A stretch of 64,000 nt of DNA from an uncultured Clostridia bacterium. GTDB taxonomy: Bacteria > Bacillota > Clostridia > TANB77 > CAG-508. Shown here one piece after another: positions 1 through 8,194 of this stretch (position 1 is its first letter; each line of letters begins with the position of its first letter). Position numbers and translations under genes: made by a program. The notes beneath the pieces are model-generated. The model was not told where the DNA came from. It ran no database searches and saw nothing but the letters and a program-made list of their open reading frames with translations. The stretch lies in contig CANRNC010000009.1 of NCBI GenBank assembly GCA_947631915.1, forward strand, positions 1-64,000, in the 5' to 3' direction.

Positions 1-2
1 TT

Positions 3-200
3 GTTAGAAATAAATTGATAGATTTTGTAAATATTGTTATAGCTCCAATAATTGTTGGAGGAAAAGATGTTGCAACACTGGCAGATGGAGAATCAATAAC
101 AGATGAAAAAGAATTGAGTAAGTTAATGCCATTGCAGTTGTTGGAATGTAATAAATTAGAAGATTCTTATATTCAATTAAAGTATAAGGTCATAAAATAG
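3..200 (+). CDS. RibD C-terminal-type reductase, 3' end only
   Basis: Only the last 65 codons are in the window; the frame is open to the left edge and ends with TAG at 198-200. The residues NIVIAPIIVGGKD match the end of the RibD C-terminal / dihydrofolate-reductase-like fold, in which a hydrophobic strand followed by the VxGGKD loop helps bind NADPH. Members reduce pyrimidine intermediates of riboflavin synthesis or act as stand-alone reductases. Without the N-terminal part I cannot say whether a deaminase domain is fused, or which substrate is used. The neighbours are not riboflavin genes, so a stand-alone reductase is more likely (inference). Confidence 0.75.
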   Translation, partial: VRNKLIDFVNIVIAPIIVGGKDVATLADGESITDEKELSKLMPLQLLECNKLEDSYIQLKYKVIK

Positions 201-219
201 GAGTTGAAATATTATTTGA

Positions 220-516
220 TTTAAAGTATATTCAAAATCAAAATCAAGTAAGATTAATGTGCTTTGTAAAATCAACGGTTAAAATGAATGTGTTAGATAT
301 TGCACTAATGAAAAGTGTAAAGAGATATGTTATATTTTAGAAGGAAAAGGAACATTAAATAAAAAAGATGAAATGTTAAATTTTGAATCAGGAGATGTTA
401 TCTTAATTGAAAAAAAAGAAATTTATTATTGGGATGGAAATTGCAAAATAATTATGATTTGTACTCCTGCTTGGTATAAAGAACAATGTAAATTAATAGA
501 TGATAAAGGAGAATAG
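220..516 (+). pseudogene. decayed cupin-domain gene
   Basis: Frame 1 reads CTNEKCKEICYILEGKG, then a GDVILIEKKEIYYW segment and a CTPAWYKEQ tail, ending at TAG 514-516. This is the pattern of a small cupin: a conserved Gly-rich strand, the GD turn, then an aromatic strand. The frame is interrupted by TAA at 280-282. Upstream coding-like sequence (FKVYSKSKSSKINVLCKING) has no start codon or ribosome site, and the first in-frame ATG (373) would leave only the last 48 codons. I therefore call it a remnant. It lies directly behind the truncated reductase, in a stretch with other broken genes. Confidence 0.6.
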
Positions 517-605
517 TATGTTAAAAGCATATAGTGTATTTAAAGATATTGATATCAGTTAAATTGTGATATAAATTAGGTATAATTGAAAAGGGAGAAT
601 GGATA

Positions 606-1133
606 ATGGAAGAATTAATAGATGTATTGGATGAGAAAGGAAATAAAACGGGAGAAATTTTAACAAGAGAACAAATACATAAAAAAGGATTATGCCATAG
701 AATAGTTGTAATTGCAATTATTGATGCACAAGGAAAAATATTGATGCAACAGAGAGCAAAATACAAAACAAAAAATCCAGGAAAATGGGATGTGACATCA
801 GCTGGACATGTATCAAGTGGACAAACATCTATTGAAGCAGCTATAAGAGAAACTTTAGAAGAAGTAGGAATAAAAGTAAATGAAAAAGAACTTGAATATA
901 TACTTACATATAGAAATAAAGAAAAAGTAGAAGAAGATTATATTGATAATCAAATCTATGATTGTTACATTGTAAAAAAAGATAAAATAGATTTAAAAGA
1001 TATTAAAATACAAAAAAGTGAAGTTGAGCAAGTAAAATTATGTAACTTAAAAGAATTTAACGAGATTATAGAAAATGGAAATGTAATGGAAAGAGATGAA
1101 TTATATAAGAAAATTATAGAATATTTAAAGTAA
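606..1133 (+). CDS. Nudix hydrolase, IPP-isomerase-like subgroup
   Basis: The product is a 175-aa soluble protein. It starts at ATG 606 behind a GGGAGA ribosome site. Residues 1-30 (LIDVLDEKGNKTG, then HKKGLCHR) resemble the N-terminus shared by YfcD-like Nudix proteins and isopentenyl-diphosphate isomerases. The Nudix box lies near residues 67-89: GHVSSGQTSIEAAIRETLEE. The REtLEE metal-binding core is intact, but the first conserved Glu of the box (GX5E) is Gln here. The family hydrolyses nucleoside diphosphates linked to another group, and the exact substrate cannot be predicted. The gene stands alone, with remnants on both sides. About 235 bp downstream contain no recognisable gene. Confidence 0.88.
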   Translation: MEELIDVLDEKGNKTGEILTREQIHKKGLCHRIVVIAIIDAQGKILMQQRAKYKTKNPGKWDVTSAGHVSSGQTSIEAAIRETLEEVGIKVNEKELEYILTYRNKEKVEEDYIDNQIYDCYIVKKDKIDLKDIKIQKSEVEQVKLCNLKEFNEIIENGNVMERDELYKKIIEYLK

Positions 1134-1371
1134 CTAGAGAAATAAAAAGGATCTGAATATACAGAAAAATGTTTATGCAATCTGAAAATATAGAAATTGA
1201 AAGTTCCAATGAATAAAGTAATGATATTTGGTTTAAGGACCAAGGAAATAGAAGTTTTATATAGAAGAAGGTATGAAAATAATAAATAAAGGAGAAGCGG
1301 AAGAAAGAATAATAAATATAGGCAACAGTAATAAAATGAATATTGTTTAATATTTTGAAAATAATATTAAT

Positions 1372-2320
1372 ATGAATAAGTTATTTTTAATAAAAAATCC
1401 GGATTTATTTCAAGGAGAAAAATATTTAAATATAAATAAAAGTTACTTTGAAGGTTGGTATTTTAAAAATACAAATAGTGAAAATAGTATTGCTTTTATT
1501 CCAGGAATTAACGTAACTGAAAATGATAAGAAAGCATTTATACAAGTAATTACAGATGAAATGTCATACTTTATAAATTATGACATAAACCATTTTAAAT
1601 ACAGTTTTTCACCATTTGCTATTCAAATAGAAAAAAATTTTTTTTCAAAGGAAAAAGTTTATATAGATATTAATGATTGTGAACAAAATGTTGCAATACA
1701 TGGTGAATTAATATATTCTCATAATAAAAATATAGAAACTAATATTTTAAATCCTAATATTATGGGACCTTTTTCTTATATTCCATTTATGGAATGTAAT
1801 CATGCAATACTTAACATGAAAAATTCCATAAATGGTGTGATTAGTTTTAATAATAAAAAAATGTTTTTTGATAATGGGATTCGGTTATATCGAAAAAGAT
1901 TGGGGAGTGTCTTTTCCAAAATCATATATTTGGTGTCAAGCGAATAATTTTAGAAATTCAAATTCTAGTTTTATGCTTTCAATTGCAGATATTCCTTTCA
2001 AATGCTTTAATTTTAATGGTGTAATTTGTGACCTAATTGTAGGTGAAAAAGAATACAAATTTACAACTTATAATAATACTAAAATAATAAAATATAATGT
2101 AAATAGAAAAGACATAGATATTACACTACAAAAGGGAAAATATACTCTTAATATAAAATCAGATAATAATTCTGGAAATAAATTAATTGCTCCGTTTAAA
2201 GGAGATATGAACAAAGATATTTTAGAGAGTGTCACTTCTGATATTTATCTCAATTTAAAGAGAGAGGACAATATAATTTTTGATGATAAGAGTTCTAATT
2301 GTGGGTTAGAGATAGTTTAG
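1372..2320 (+). pseudogene. tocopherol-cyclase-like protein, frameshifted
   Basis: Two overlapping frames together give one protein of about 315 aa. The first (ATG 1372) contains KSYFEGWYFKN and continues to FFDNG. The second contains GFGYIEKDWGVSFPKSYIW, where the GYIEKDWG and W/Q residues are hallmarks of the tocopherol-cyclase-like beta-barrel family, and ends at TAG 2318-2320. The switch needs one extra base (or two missing) close to position 1880, at GGGATTCGG. Bacterial members outside cyanobacteria have no established reaction. No clear Shine-Dalgarno precedes ATG 1372. Either the gene is truly broken or the assembly has an indel. The family call is firm; activity is doubtful. Confidence 0.8.
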
Positions 2321-2393
2321 AAAAGTGCATGTTGAATTATAAAAAAACAAAAGAATAAATTATATGGAGAGATAAAGTTTAGGGGAAGAATAA

Positions 2394-2915
2394 ATGGAGA
2401 ATATTATAAGAGTATGTGCAAGAAAGGATGGTAAGACAATATTAACATTTCCTAAATGCAATATAGAAACCATTGCTTACATTGGTAAAAACGGATTAAC
2501 AAATGAAAAGATTGAAGGAGACGGAAAAACTCCAATAGGAAAATTTGAACTAGGAAAAATATTAAGTACAAATTTAATAGGAAAGAATAAAAATGGATTA
2601 GAGTATATACATATTAATAATGAAATGTATTGGGTGGATGACCCAAAATCTAGATATTATAATAGATTAGTAAATATTAAAGAAGTAGGAAAAGACTGGA
2701 ATTCAGCAGAACACCTAATAGACTATCCAATACAATATGAATATATAATAGAAATAAAAACAAATCCCAATAACATTAAAGGAAAAGGAAGTGCTATTTT
2801 TTTACATTGTGCTAATACTAGTACTACTGCAGGATGTGTGGCAGTAGATGCAAAAATAATGAAGAGAATAGTAGAAAATATTGATGAACATACAACAATA
2901 GAAATAAAAGAATAG
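2394..2915 (+). CDS. L,D-transpeptidase catalytic-domain protein
   Basis: The product is 173 aa, starting at ATG 2394 behind AGGGGAAG. Almost all of it is a YkuD-type catalytic domain: GDGKTPIGKFELG near residues 43-54, and the active-site strand with His138 and Cys148 (LHCANTSTTAGCVAVD). YkuD enzymes use this Cys to cross-link or modify peptidoglycan stem peptides. There is no signal peptide or membrane segment. This fits the YafK/ErfK-like cytosolic-looking subgroup known in clostridia, or an export route that cannot be seen here. Its 3' end faces a small gene on the other strand, with a shared hairpin between them. Confidence 0.85.
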   Translation: MENIIRVCARKDGKTILTFPKCNIETIAYIGKNGLTNEKIEGDGKTPIGKFELGKILSTNLIGKNKNGLEYIHINNEMYWVDDPKSRYYNRLVNIKEVGKDWNSAEHLIDYPIQYEYIIEIKTNPNNIKGKGSAIFLHCANTSTTAGCVAVDAKIMKRIVENIDEHTTIEIKE

Positions 2916-2940
2916 AAAAAAGGTACGATTAAATCGTACC
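2916..2940 (-). terminator. intrinsic terminator for the small minus-strand gene
   Basis: Arms GGTACGA (2922-2928) and TCGTACC (2934-2940) form a hairpin. On the minus strand it is followed by a run of six T, so it best serves the gene at 2965-3231. On the plus strand the trailing bases are only TAAAA. Confidence 0.75.
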
Positions 2941-2964
2941 TAAAACATTGTCTTCAATTGTCAG

Positions 2965-3231
2965 TTAGGCTTTATACCAGTTTGTACTTAATTCAAAACC
3001 TGTTAAGTAGAAAGAATCTTCATCATAAAAACCGGATTCATCTCTAGCAATTTGAACTTGTATTTTGCCTATATCATTATAAATATCAATAATTTTGACT
3101 ATCCAACCTTGTCTACCAGAAGAACGTTCTACTGAATTAACATACATTCCTTCACAAATCCATTGACCATAATGGTCTTTAACATGCTCTTTCATTTCAA
3201 GAGAATTCTCCACTTCTACTAACAATTGCAT
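2965..3231 (-). CDS. small acidic protein, unknown
   Basis: The product is an 88-aa soluble protein that I do not recognise. I place the start at ATG 3231 (MQLLVEVENS), because AAGGGGG lies seven bases upstream. The frame also runs to ATG 3252 or GTG 3264, but those sit inside a perfect palindrome. The sequence has a turn-rich middle (GQWICEGMYVNSVERSSGRQGWIVKI) that could be a small beta-barrel, and ends in NWYKA. No membrane segment or signal is seen. It has its own terminator and lies between convergent and divergent neighbours, so it is probably transcribed alone. Confidence 0.6.
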   Translation of the reverse strand: MQLLVEVENSLEMKEHVKDHYGQWICEGMYVNSVERSSGRQGWIVKIIDIYNDIGKIQVQIARDESGFYDEDSFYLTGFELSTNWYKA

Positions 3232-3249
3232 ATCTTTCCCCCTTAATAT

Positions 3250-3274
3250 CATCTCGGAGGTCACCTCCGAGATG
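3250..3274. repeat. 25-bp perfect palindrome before the small gene
   Basis: CATCTCGGAGGT and its exact complement flank a single central C. It lies 19 bp upstream of the chosen start of the minus-strand gene, and contains a second Shine-Dalgarno-like GGAGG in its stem. It may be a protein-binding operator or an RNA hairpin in the leader. On the plus strand it is followed by TTTTAG, which is too weak to call a terminator. Confidence 0.7.
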
Positions 3275-3393
3275 TTTTAGTTACCTCAAAGGTTTTTATA
3301 AGTATCTTAAACATTCTAGCATAACACTATTATAATTTCAATATAAGTTTATAAAAAATTAAATGATTAAGCAAGTTATAAAGAAGTGAACTA

Positions 3394-3422
3394 TTGATAA
3401 CATGCTAATAGTATGATATTAT
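3394..3422 (+). promoter_or_regulatory. predicted sigma-A promoter for the SIR2 gene
   Basis: TTGATA (3394-3399) and TATTAT (3417-3422) are separated by 17 bp. They lie about 120 bp upstream of the SIR2-like gene, in an otherwise gene-free 310-bp stretch. A second TATAAT at 3461-3466 lacks a good -35 box. Confidence 0.4.
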
Positions 3423-3542
3423 GTAATGGAAGAATAAGAAAGAATAGAATACAAAACCTATATAATATAGAAACTAAATATAAAATATTTAAAGTAGAAA
3501 GAAATGAAAAATTTATTTAGAATATAAGATGAGAGGTTAAAA

Positions 3543-6479
3543 ATGCTATCTAGGAAAGAATATATTATAAAAAGATTTAAAGAAATAATAGAAGCAAAAG
3601 AAAACAATAACATAAGTGTATTCATAGGGGCGGGGATATCTAAATTATCTGGAAGCCTGACTTGGGGAGAATTAACAAATGGAATGATGGAAGAGTTAGG
3701 AATTATAGAAGAGTCTGCTCAAGAGAAATTTCGTAAAGAATATACATCAATGGCAGTAGCACAAATGTATGAGGAAAAATTTGGCGTAAATACATATGAA
3801 GCCTTTATAAAAAATAAGTTAGGAATTAGTTTATCAGAAAACAAAGTTATGAAAAGAATAATAAAAGAATTGAAACCACAAAATTTTATCACTACAAACT
3901 ATGATAATGTTATAGAAAACGAACTTACAGACATGGGACTTATAAATACATATGATATAATAAAAGAGGACTGTGATTTTGCAAATAGTAAAGTTAATAA
4001 AAAAATAGTCAAAATGCATGGAAGTTTAGACAAAAATAATATGGTACTTAAAGAAACAGATTATTTGGAATATAGTGAAAATTTTAAATTAATAGAAACT
4101 ACTGTAAAAAGTATAATAGCAGGAAATAAGGTTATTTTCTTCGGATATAGTTTACAAGATAATAATGTAAGACAAATAATAAATTGGATAAAAACATTAA
4201 CAAAGAACAATAGCAATATGCCAATATTATTTTTAGTAAATAGACCTATTGAAGATAAAGAAGAAGAGGATAAAATTACCTTTAAATTATTATCTGATGA
4301 TGAAATAAATTATTATAAGAAGATAGGGGTAGATGTAATACAATTTAACGAACTAGAAAGTGTTTTTGATAAAAAAATATATGTAGAGAAAATGAAGAAT
4401 AATGAGCATTTCGAATATGCTTATACAACTTTTTTTGATTATTTATCTTATATAGAAAAAAATAAAAATATATCAACAGAGGAAAAACTTAAGGCATTGT
4501 ATTTAGAATTAAAAGAAGTAACAAAAGATAAATATATAAGACTAGAAGATTGTAAAAACTTATTCAAAAAGTATGAAATGTCATATCATAGTGGAATAAT
4601 AACAATAGACAATAAAGAGTTATTAAAATTATTCCAAGAATATATAAATGGTAAAGATTCAGAAAATAAGCAAATGGTAAAATTTATTGTTGAATTTATA
4701 TTTAGCAGAGCTGGCAAAATAGATAATTTTTATTTACCAAAAGACATAGATATAAGAAATGGAATAATAATAGATGGTACAAAAAATATTGAAACAATTA
4801 TGAATGAGAATAAAGAAGAAAATAGTATTAAAGAAAATTTACGAAAAGCATATTACTATTTCTATAATGGAAAAACAGAAGAGGCAAGAAATTTATATAA
4901 TAAAGTAAAGAAGATTTGTAGAGAACAAAAGAATGTATTTTTCTATGTAGTTGCTATAGTTAATGAATATGTATGTGATAGAGTTATGAATAGATGGGTT
5001 ATTTCAGAAATGAAAGAAGAATTAGATGAAGCATTAGAGAATTTACCTGGAGAAGTAAAGAACAAGTATTCTTTTATAAATGAAATAATAGATTTTAAAA
5101 TTACTAATAAACAAATTAAATATTATAAGAATTTAGAAAAATATTATAAAGAAGTATATAACGGAAAAAATATCATGAGGTTTGGTAATATAGAATTTAT
5201 TGAATTAATAGACCTATATAATTGTATAAAAGAAAATTATCTATTAATAGATGTATTTAATGATATTAGTAATATATTTAGAGTATATGCTGAAGGAGAA
5301 GTAATAAGATATATATATAAAGAAAAATATAAGGTAGAAAGCGATGAATTTTTTATAGATTCAATATTTGATACTTCTAGCCAAATAGAGACACAGAAAC
5401 TTAAATGGATATTAGAATATAGTGATTTAAATTTTATGAAAGATTATTTTAATATATTTATAAACTTTAACTTAAATGAAAAAGATAATAAGGAAATTGT
5501 AGAATATACGTTAAAATATATAAAACATTTATTAGATATACAAAATAATCAGGTAATGGCTAATGGGATAACAGTAAGTACTAAAATGTTAAGTACAATA
5601 TGTTTTTTACAAGCGTTTTCTTTAAATAAAGAGCAAACCGGTAGATTATTGGAACTAGTTTTACAATACAGATCAATCAATAAAGACTGCATTATATATA
5701 TCTTAAACATTCTTAACAAGTTAATAGGAAAAGTTGAATTGGATTACGAAAAGATAAATAAGTTATGCTATAAAGAAATTGAAGTGATATTAAAAGGAAG
5801 ATATGATAATAAAACATCAAAAATATATTATTTCATGAAGTATAGAGATATAAAAATAAACAATGAACAATGTAGTAAAATATTCAATGATTATAGTATT
5901 GATGATAAGAATTGTGAAGTATTTTTTCAGATTATGCCTTATTTATCTAATAGTTTAAAAAAACAGGTAATTAAATACTGCAATGATAAACTAAAAGAGA
6001 ATGAAAAAATGGAAATTATAAGTCAAATAGCAGAATACGATTTACCAATAGATATATCAGAATTTAATCAGTTTGTAAGTAATTATTTTGCAGATGATGA
6101 TAATTGGACAAACATACACGAAGATAGTAATGGAGGTAAATCATTTAATAATGACAAATATAATACTGTGCATTATATAGAATGTATGAGGGACAAATTA
6201 ACACAGAAGCAAAAAGATATTATAATTTCAAAAGACGAAATGTATAAATTTTATTTTAACTATGAAACATTTGACTACAATGATTTTGATGCTAGATACT
6301 TATTAAATGCAACTCCAAATTTTATATTGCAGGTAACAGAAAATGAGAAAAACAAAAATATAATAATAGATAAAATAGCATTAGCAATAAACGAAACTAG
6401 TAATCAATATAATATAAATATGTATGTAAAAATACTAAAGATAATTAATTCAAGAGATGAAAAATACTATTATATATAA
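3543..6479 (+). CDS. DSR-like SIR2-domain protein, candidate anti-phage NADase
   Basis: The product is a 978-aa protein with an N-terminal SIR2-type domain (about residues 18-280) and a long, mostly helical C-terminal half with no recognisable motif. Seen in the SIR2 part: GAG at 29-31 for NAD binding, TTNYD at 117-121 with Asn119, KMHGS with His159, and GYSLQDNN at 201-208. Asn119 and His159 sit where the NADase catalytic pair of defence-associated sirtuins is expected. The order of motifs (LKETDYLEYSENF, then GYSLQDNN, then a PILFLVNR-like strand) and the total length resemble DSR1/DSR2 proteins. Those proteins degrade NAD+ on sensing phage tail components, and the C-terminal half binds the trigger. 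Start ATG 3543 follows GAGAGG. A likely operon continues into a HAD protein 35 bp downstream. Defence function is inferred. Confidence 0.82.
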   Translation: MLSRKEYIIKRFKEIIEAKENNNISVFIGAGISKLSGSLTWGELTNGMMEELGIIEESAQEKFRKEYTSMAVAQMYEEKFGVNTYEAFIKNKLGISLSENKVMKRIIKELKPQNFITTNYDNVIENELTDMGLINTYDIIKEDCDFANSKVNKKIVKMHGSLDKNNMVLKETDYLEYSENFKLIETTVKSIIAGNKVIFFGYSLQDNNVRQIINWIKTLTKNNSNMPILFLVNRPIEDKEEEDKITFKLLSDDEINYYKKIGVDVIQFNELESVFDKKIYVEKMKNNEHFEYAYTTFFDYLSYIEKNKNISTEEKLKALYLELKEVTKDKYIRLEDCKNLFKKYEMSYHSGIITIDNKELLKLFQEYINGKDSENKQMVKFIVEFIFSRAGKIDNFYLPKDIDIRNGIIIDGTKNIETIMNENKEENSIKENLRKAYYYFYNGKTEEARNLYNKVKKICREQKNVFFYVVAIVNEYVCDRVMNRWVISEMKEELDEALENLPGEVKNKYSFINEIIDFKITNKQIKYYKNLEKYYKEVYNGKNIMRFGNIEFIELIDLYNCIKENYLLIDVFNDISNIFRVYAEGEVIRYIYKEKYKVESDEFFIDSIFDTSSQIETQKLKWILEYSDLNFMKDYFNIFINFNLNEKDNKEIVEYTLKYIKHLLDIQNNQVMANGITVSTKMLSTICFLQAFSLNKEQTGRLLELVLQYRSINKDCIIYILNILNKLIGKVELDYEKINKLCYKEIEVILKGRYDNKTSKIYYFMKYRDIKINNEQCSKIFNDYSIDDKNCEVFFQIMPYLSNSLKKQVIKYCNDKLKENEKMEIISQIAEYDLPIDISEFNQFVSNYFADDDNWTNIHEDSNGGKSFNNDKYNTVHYIECMRDKLTQKQKDIIISKDEMYKFYFNYETFDYNDFDARYLLNATPNFILQVTENEKNKNIIIDKIALAINETSNQYNINMYVKILKIINSRDEKYYYI

Positions 6480-6514
6480 GGTATATATAAATTAACTAAT
6501 AATAGGAGGATAAA

Positions 6515-7123
6515 ATGAGGATAGGAATTGATATAGATGGAGTACTGACAGATGTAGAGCAATGGCAACTTGATTATGGAAGCAAGGTAATGTTTGAAAA
6601 ATGTAATAAAGAAATAGTTGATGGAAATGCATATGATTTTACAGAAGTATTTGGTATAGAGGAAAATTTGGATAGTGACTTTTGGAGAGACTATCTCTAT
6701 GACTATGCAGTAAACGAACCTGCCAGAAAATTTGCTAATGAAGTAACCCAAAAGTTAAAAGAAGATGGAAATGATATATATATTATTACGGCAAGATTCT
6801 TAACCGAGCGAGAGGATGAAGAGGGGATAAAAATGAGAGACACAGTTATTAATTGGTTAAAAAAATATAATATTTATTATGATAAAATAATATTTAGTCC
6901 AGAAAATAAATTAGACGTATGTATTGAAAATAATATAGATGTCATGATTGAGGATTATTCAAAAAATATAAATATAATATCACAAAAAATACCAGTTATT
7001 TGTTTTGATGCTAGACATAATAAAGAATGTGCAGGAGATAATATTATAAGATGTTATAGTTGGTATGATATATATGCAAAGCTAAAGAGTATAGAAAAGA
7101 ATTTAGTTAAATTAGGGGTATAG
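6515..7123 (+). CDS. HAD-family 5' nucleotidase-like protein
   Basis: The product is 202 aa, starting at ATG 6515 behind TAGGAGG. The N-terminus MRIGIDIDGVLTD carries the HAD motif I DxDG, with Asp6 as expected nucleophile and Asp8 as acid/base. Motif II is the IITAR segment near residue 90, and the later VMIEDYSKN segment supplies the acidic motif IV. The layout matches the NT5C/deoxyribonucleotidase branch, which dephosphorylates nucleotides or sugar phosphates. It is 35 bp behind the SIR2-like gene and 1 bp before the AraC-type gene, suggesting cotranscription. A role in nucleotide turnover alongside an NAD-consuming enzyme is only a hypothesis. Confidence 0.8.
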   Translation: MRIGIDIDGVLTDVEQWQLDYGSKVMFEKCNKEIVDGNAYDFTEVFGIEENLDSDFWRDYLYDYAVNEPARKFANEVTQKLKEDGNDIYIITARFLTEREDEEGIKMRDTVINWLKKYNIYYDKIIFSPENKLDVCIENNIDVMIEDYSKNINIISQKIPVICFDARHNKECAGDNIIRCYSWYDIYAKLKSIEKNLVKLGV

Positions 7124-7124
7124 A

Positions 7125-7952
7125 ATGAATTATTTTGAAAGTTTAAATAAAGTTGTAGAGGCTATAGAAGAAAATTTAACAAACGAAATAGACTATAAAG
7201 AACTAGCCAAAATAGTAGGAACTTCAAGTTATACTTTGCAAAGAATTTTTGTATTTCTAACAAACATAACTTTAACAGAATACATAAGGAAAAGAAGATT
7301 AAGTAAGGCAGCAGAAGAGTTAATTTCAACAGATATTAAAATAATAGATTTAAGCATAAAATATCAATATGATTCTCCGATTTCATTTTCAAATTCATTT
7401 AAGAAAATGCATGGAATAAGTCCCAATAATTTAAGAACTAGTAATACAAGTATAAAGATTTTTCCAAAGATAGAATTTAAACCTATTTTTGAAACTATAG
7501 ATGAATTAGAGTATAGAGTAATTGAATTAGAAAAACAAAAGTTATATGGAATAACAACAGGAGTAATAGATAGGAAAGATTTTAAAGCAATAAAAGAATT
7601 GTTTGAAAAAAGCAGGAAAGAAAAGATACTTGATTTTATAATAGACAATAGTAACGGAAAACAACTTTACTATGGTGCTATTATAGATATATATAATAAC
7701 GACATATGTAATAAAAAGATATACTATATTTTAGGAATTAAGAATAGAAAGGATTTTATAAATATAGAAATTCCTGAAGCAACATGGGCATGTTTTAAAG
7801 TAAAGAACAAGGAACAAAAAGATATTTTGAGATTGTATAATACAATATATACCAAATGGTTACCATCTTCGAAATATACAGAAATATTAAATTATCCAAA
7901 TTTAGAAATATATTATAAAAATTACTGTGAAATATGTATTCCGGTTAGATGA
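7125..7952 (+). CDS. AraC-family regulator with GyrI-like ligand domain
   Basis: The product is 275 aa. Residues 5-105 hold two helix-turn-helix units of the AraC type (YKELAKIVGTSSYTLQRIF, then IDLSIKYQYDSPISFSNSFKKMHGISPN). The rest (from about 125, YRVIELEKQKLYGITTG, to the end) has the pattern of a GyrI/SOUL-like effector-binding domain, as in Rob/SoxS-type sensors of small hydrophobic molecules. ATG 7125 begins two bases after the stop codon of the HAD gene, so translation is probably coupled. The terminator at 7987-8030 closes the unit. It may control this operon or the exporter genes downstream. Confidence 0.88.
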   Translation: MNYFESLNKVVEAIEENLTNEIDYKELAKIVGTSSYTLQRIFVFLTNITLTEYIRKRRLSKAAEELISTDIKIIDLSIKYQYDSPISFSNSFKKMHGISPNNLRTSNTSIKIFPKIEFKPIFETIDELEYRVIELEKQKLYGITTGVIDRKDFKAIKELFEKSRKEKILDFIIDNSNGKQLYYGAIIDIYNNDICNKKIYYILGIKNRKDFINIEIPEATWACFKVKNKEQKDILRLYNTIYTKWLPSSKYTEILNYPNLEIYYKNYCEICIPVR

Positions 7953-7986
7953 TTTAATAAAATTGATATCAAAAAAATTAAGATAT

Positions 7987-8030
7987 ACACCTCTTAAACA
8001 TTTATAATGTTTAATGGAGGTGTTTTATTT
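7987..8030 (+). terminator. terminator whose 3' arm contains a ribosome site
   Basis: ACACCTC (7987-7993) pairs with GAGGTGT (8017-8023). The inner arms AAACAT and ATGTTT extend the stem, and TTTTATTTT follows. The 3' arm includes GGAGGTG, exactly seven bases before a TTG start at 8030. The element can therefore end the AraC transcript and also hide the ribosome site of the next small gene. Confidence 0.75.
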
Positions 8031-8185
8031 TGAATATAGGAAATTTAAATAATAAAATGTATGGACATAGAGATTTAGGAGAAGGAGAGTTTGCAAATCA
8101 TATGTTAAAAATGCTGGAAGAGAAACAAATACAAAACCCTGAATTTAAAAATTATTTTAATAGTGATAAAGAAATAAAATTTTAA
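8030..8185 (+). CDS. 51-aa peptide upstream of the ABC exporter pair
   Basis: The frame runs from TTG 8030 to TAA 8183-8185, with an ideal GGAGGTG ribosome site. It begins MNIGNLNNKMYGHRDLGEGE and ends KNYFNSDKEIKF. It is hydrophilic, has no Cys and no membrane segment, and is nine bases ahead of the first ABC gene. I do not recognise it. Its position invites comparison with a leader or exported peptide, but it has no double-Gly cleavage site and no modifying enzyme nearby. It could instead be a regulatory leader ORF. An internal ATG (8057) gives a 42-aa alternative. Confidence 0.5.
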   Translation: MNIGNLNNKMYGHRDLGEGEFANHMLKMLEEKQIQNPEFKNYFNSDKEIKF

Positions 8186-8194
8186 GGAATTATT

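Noticed and set aside
8030-8185. RiPP or class II bacteriocin precursor
   Set aside because: It has no double-Gly leader, no Cys or Ser/Thr-rich core and no modifying enzyme next to it.
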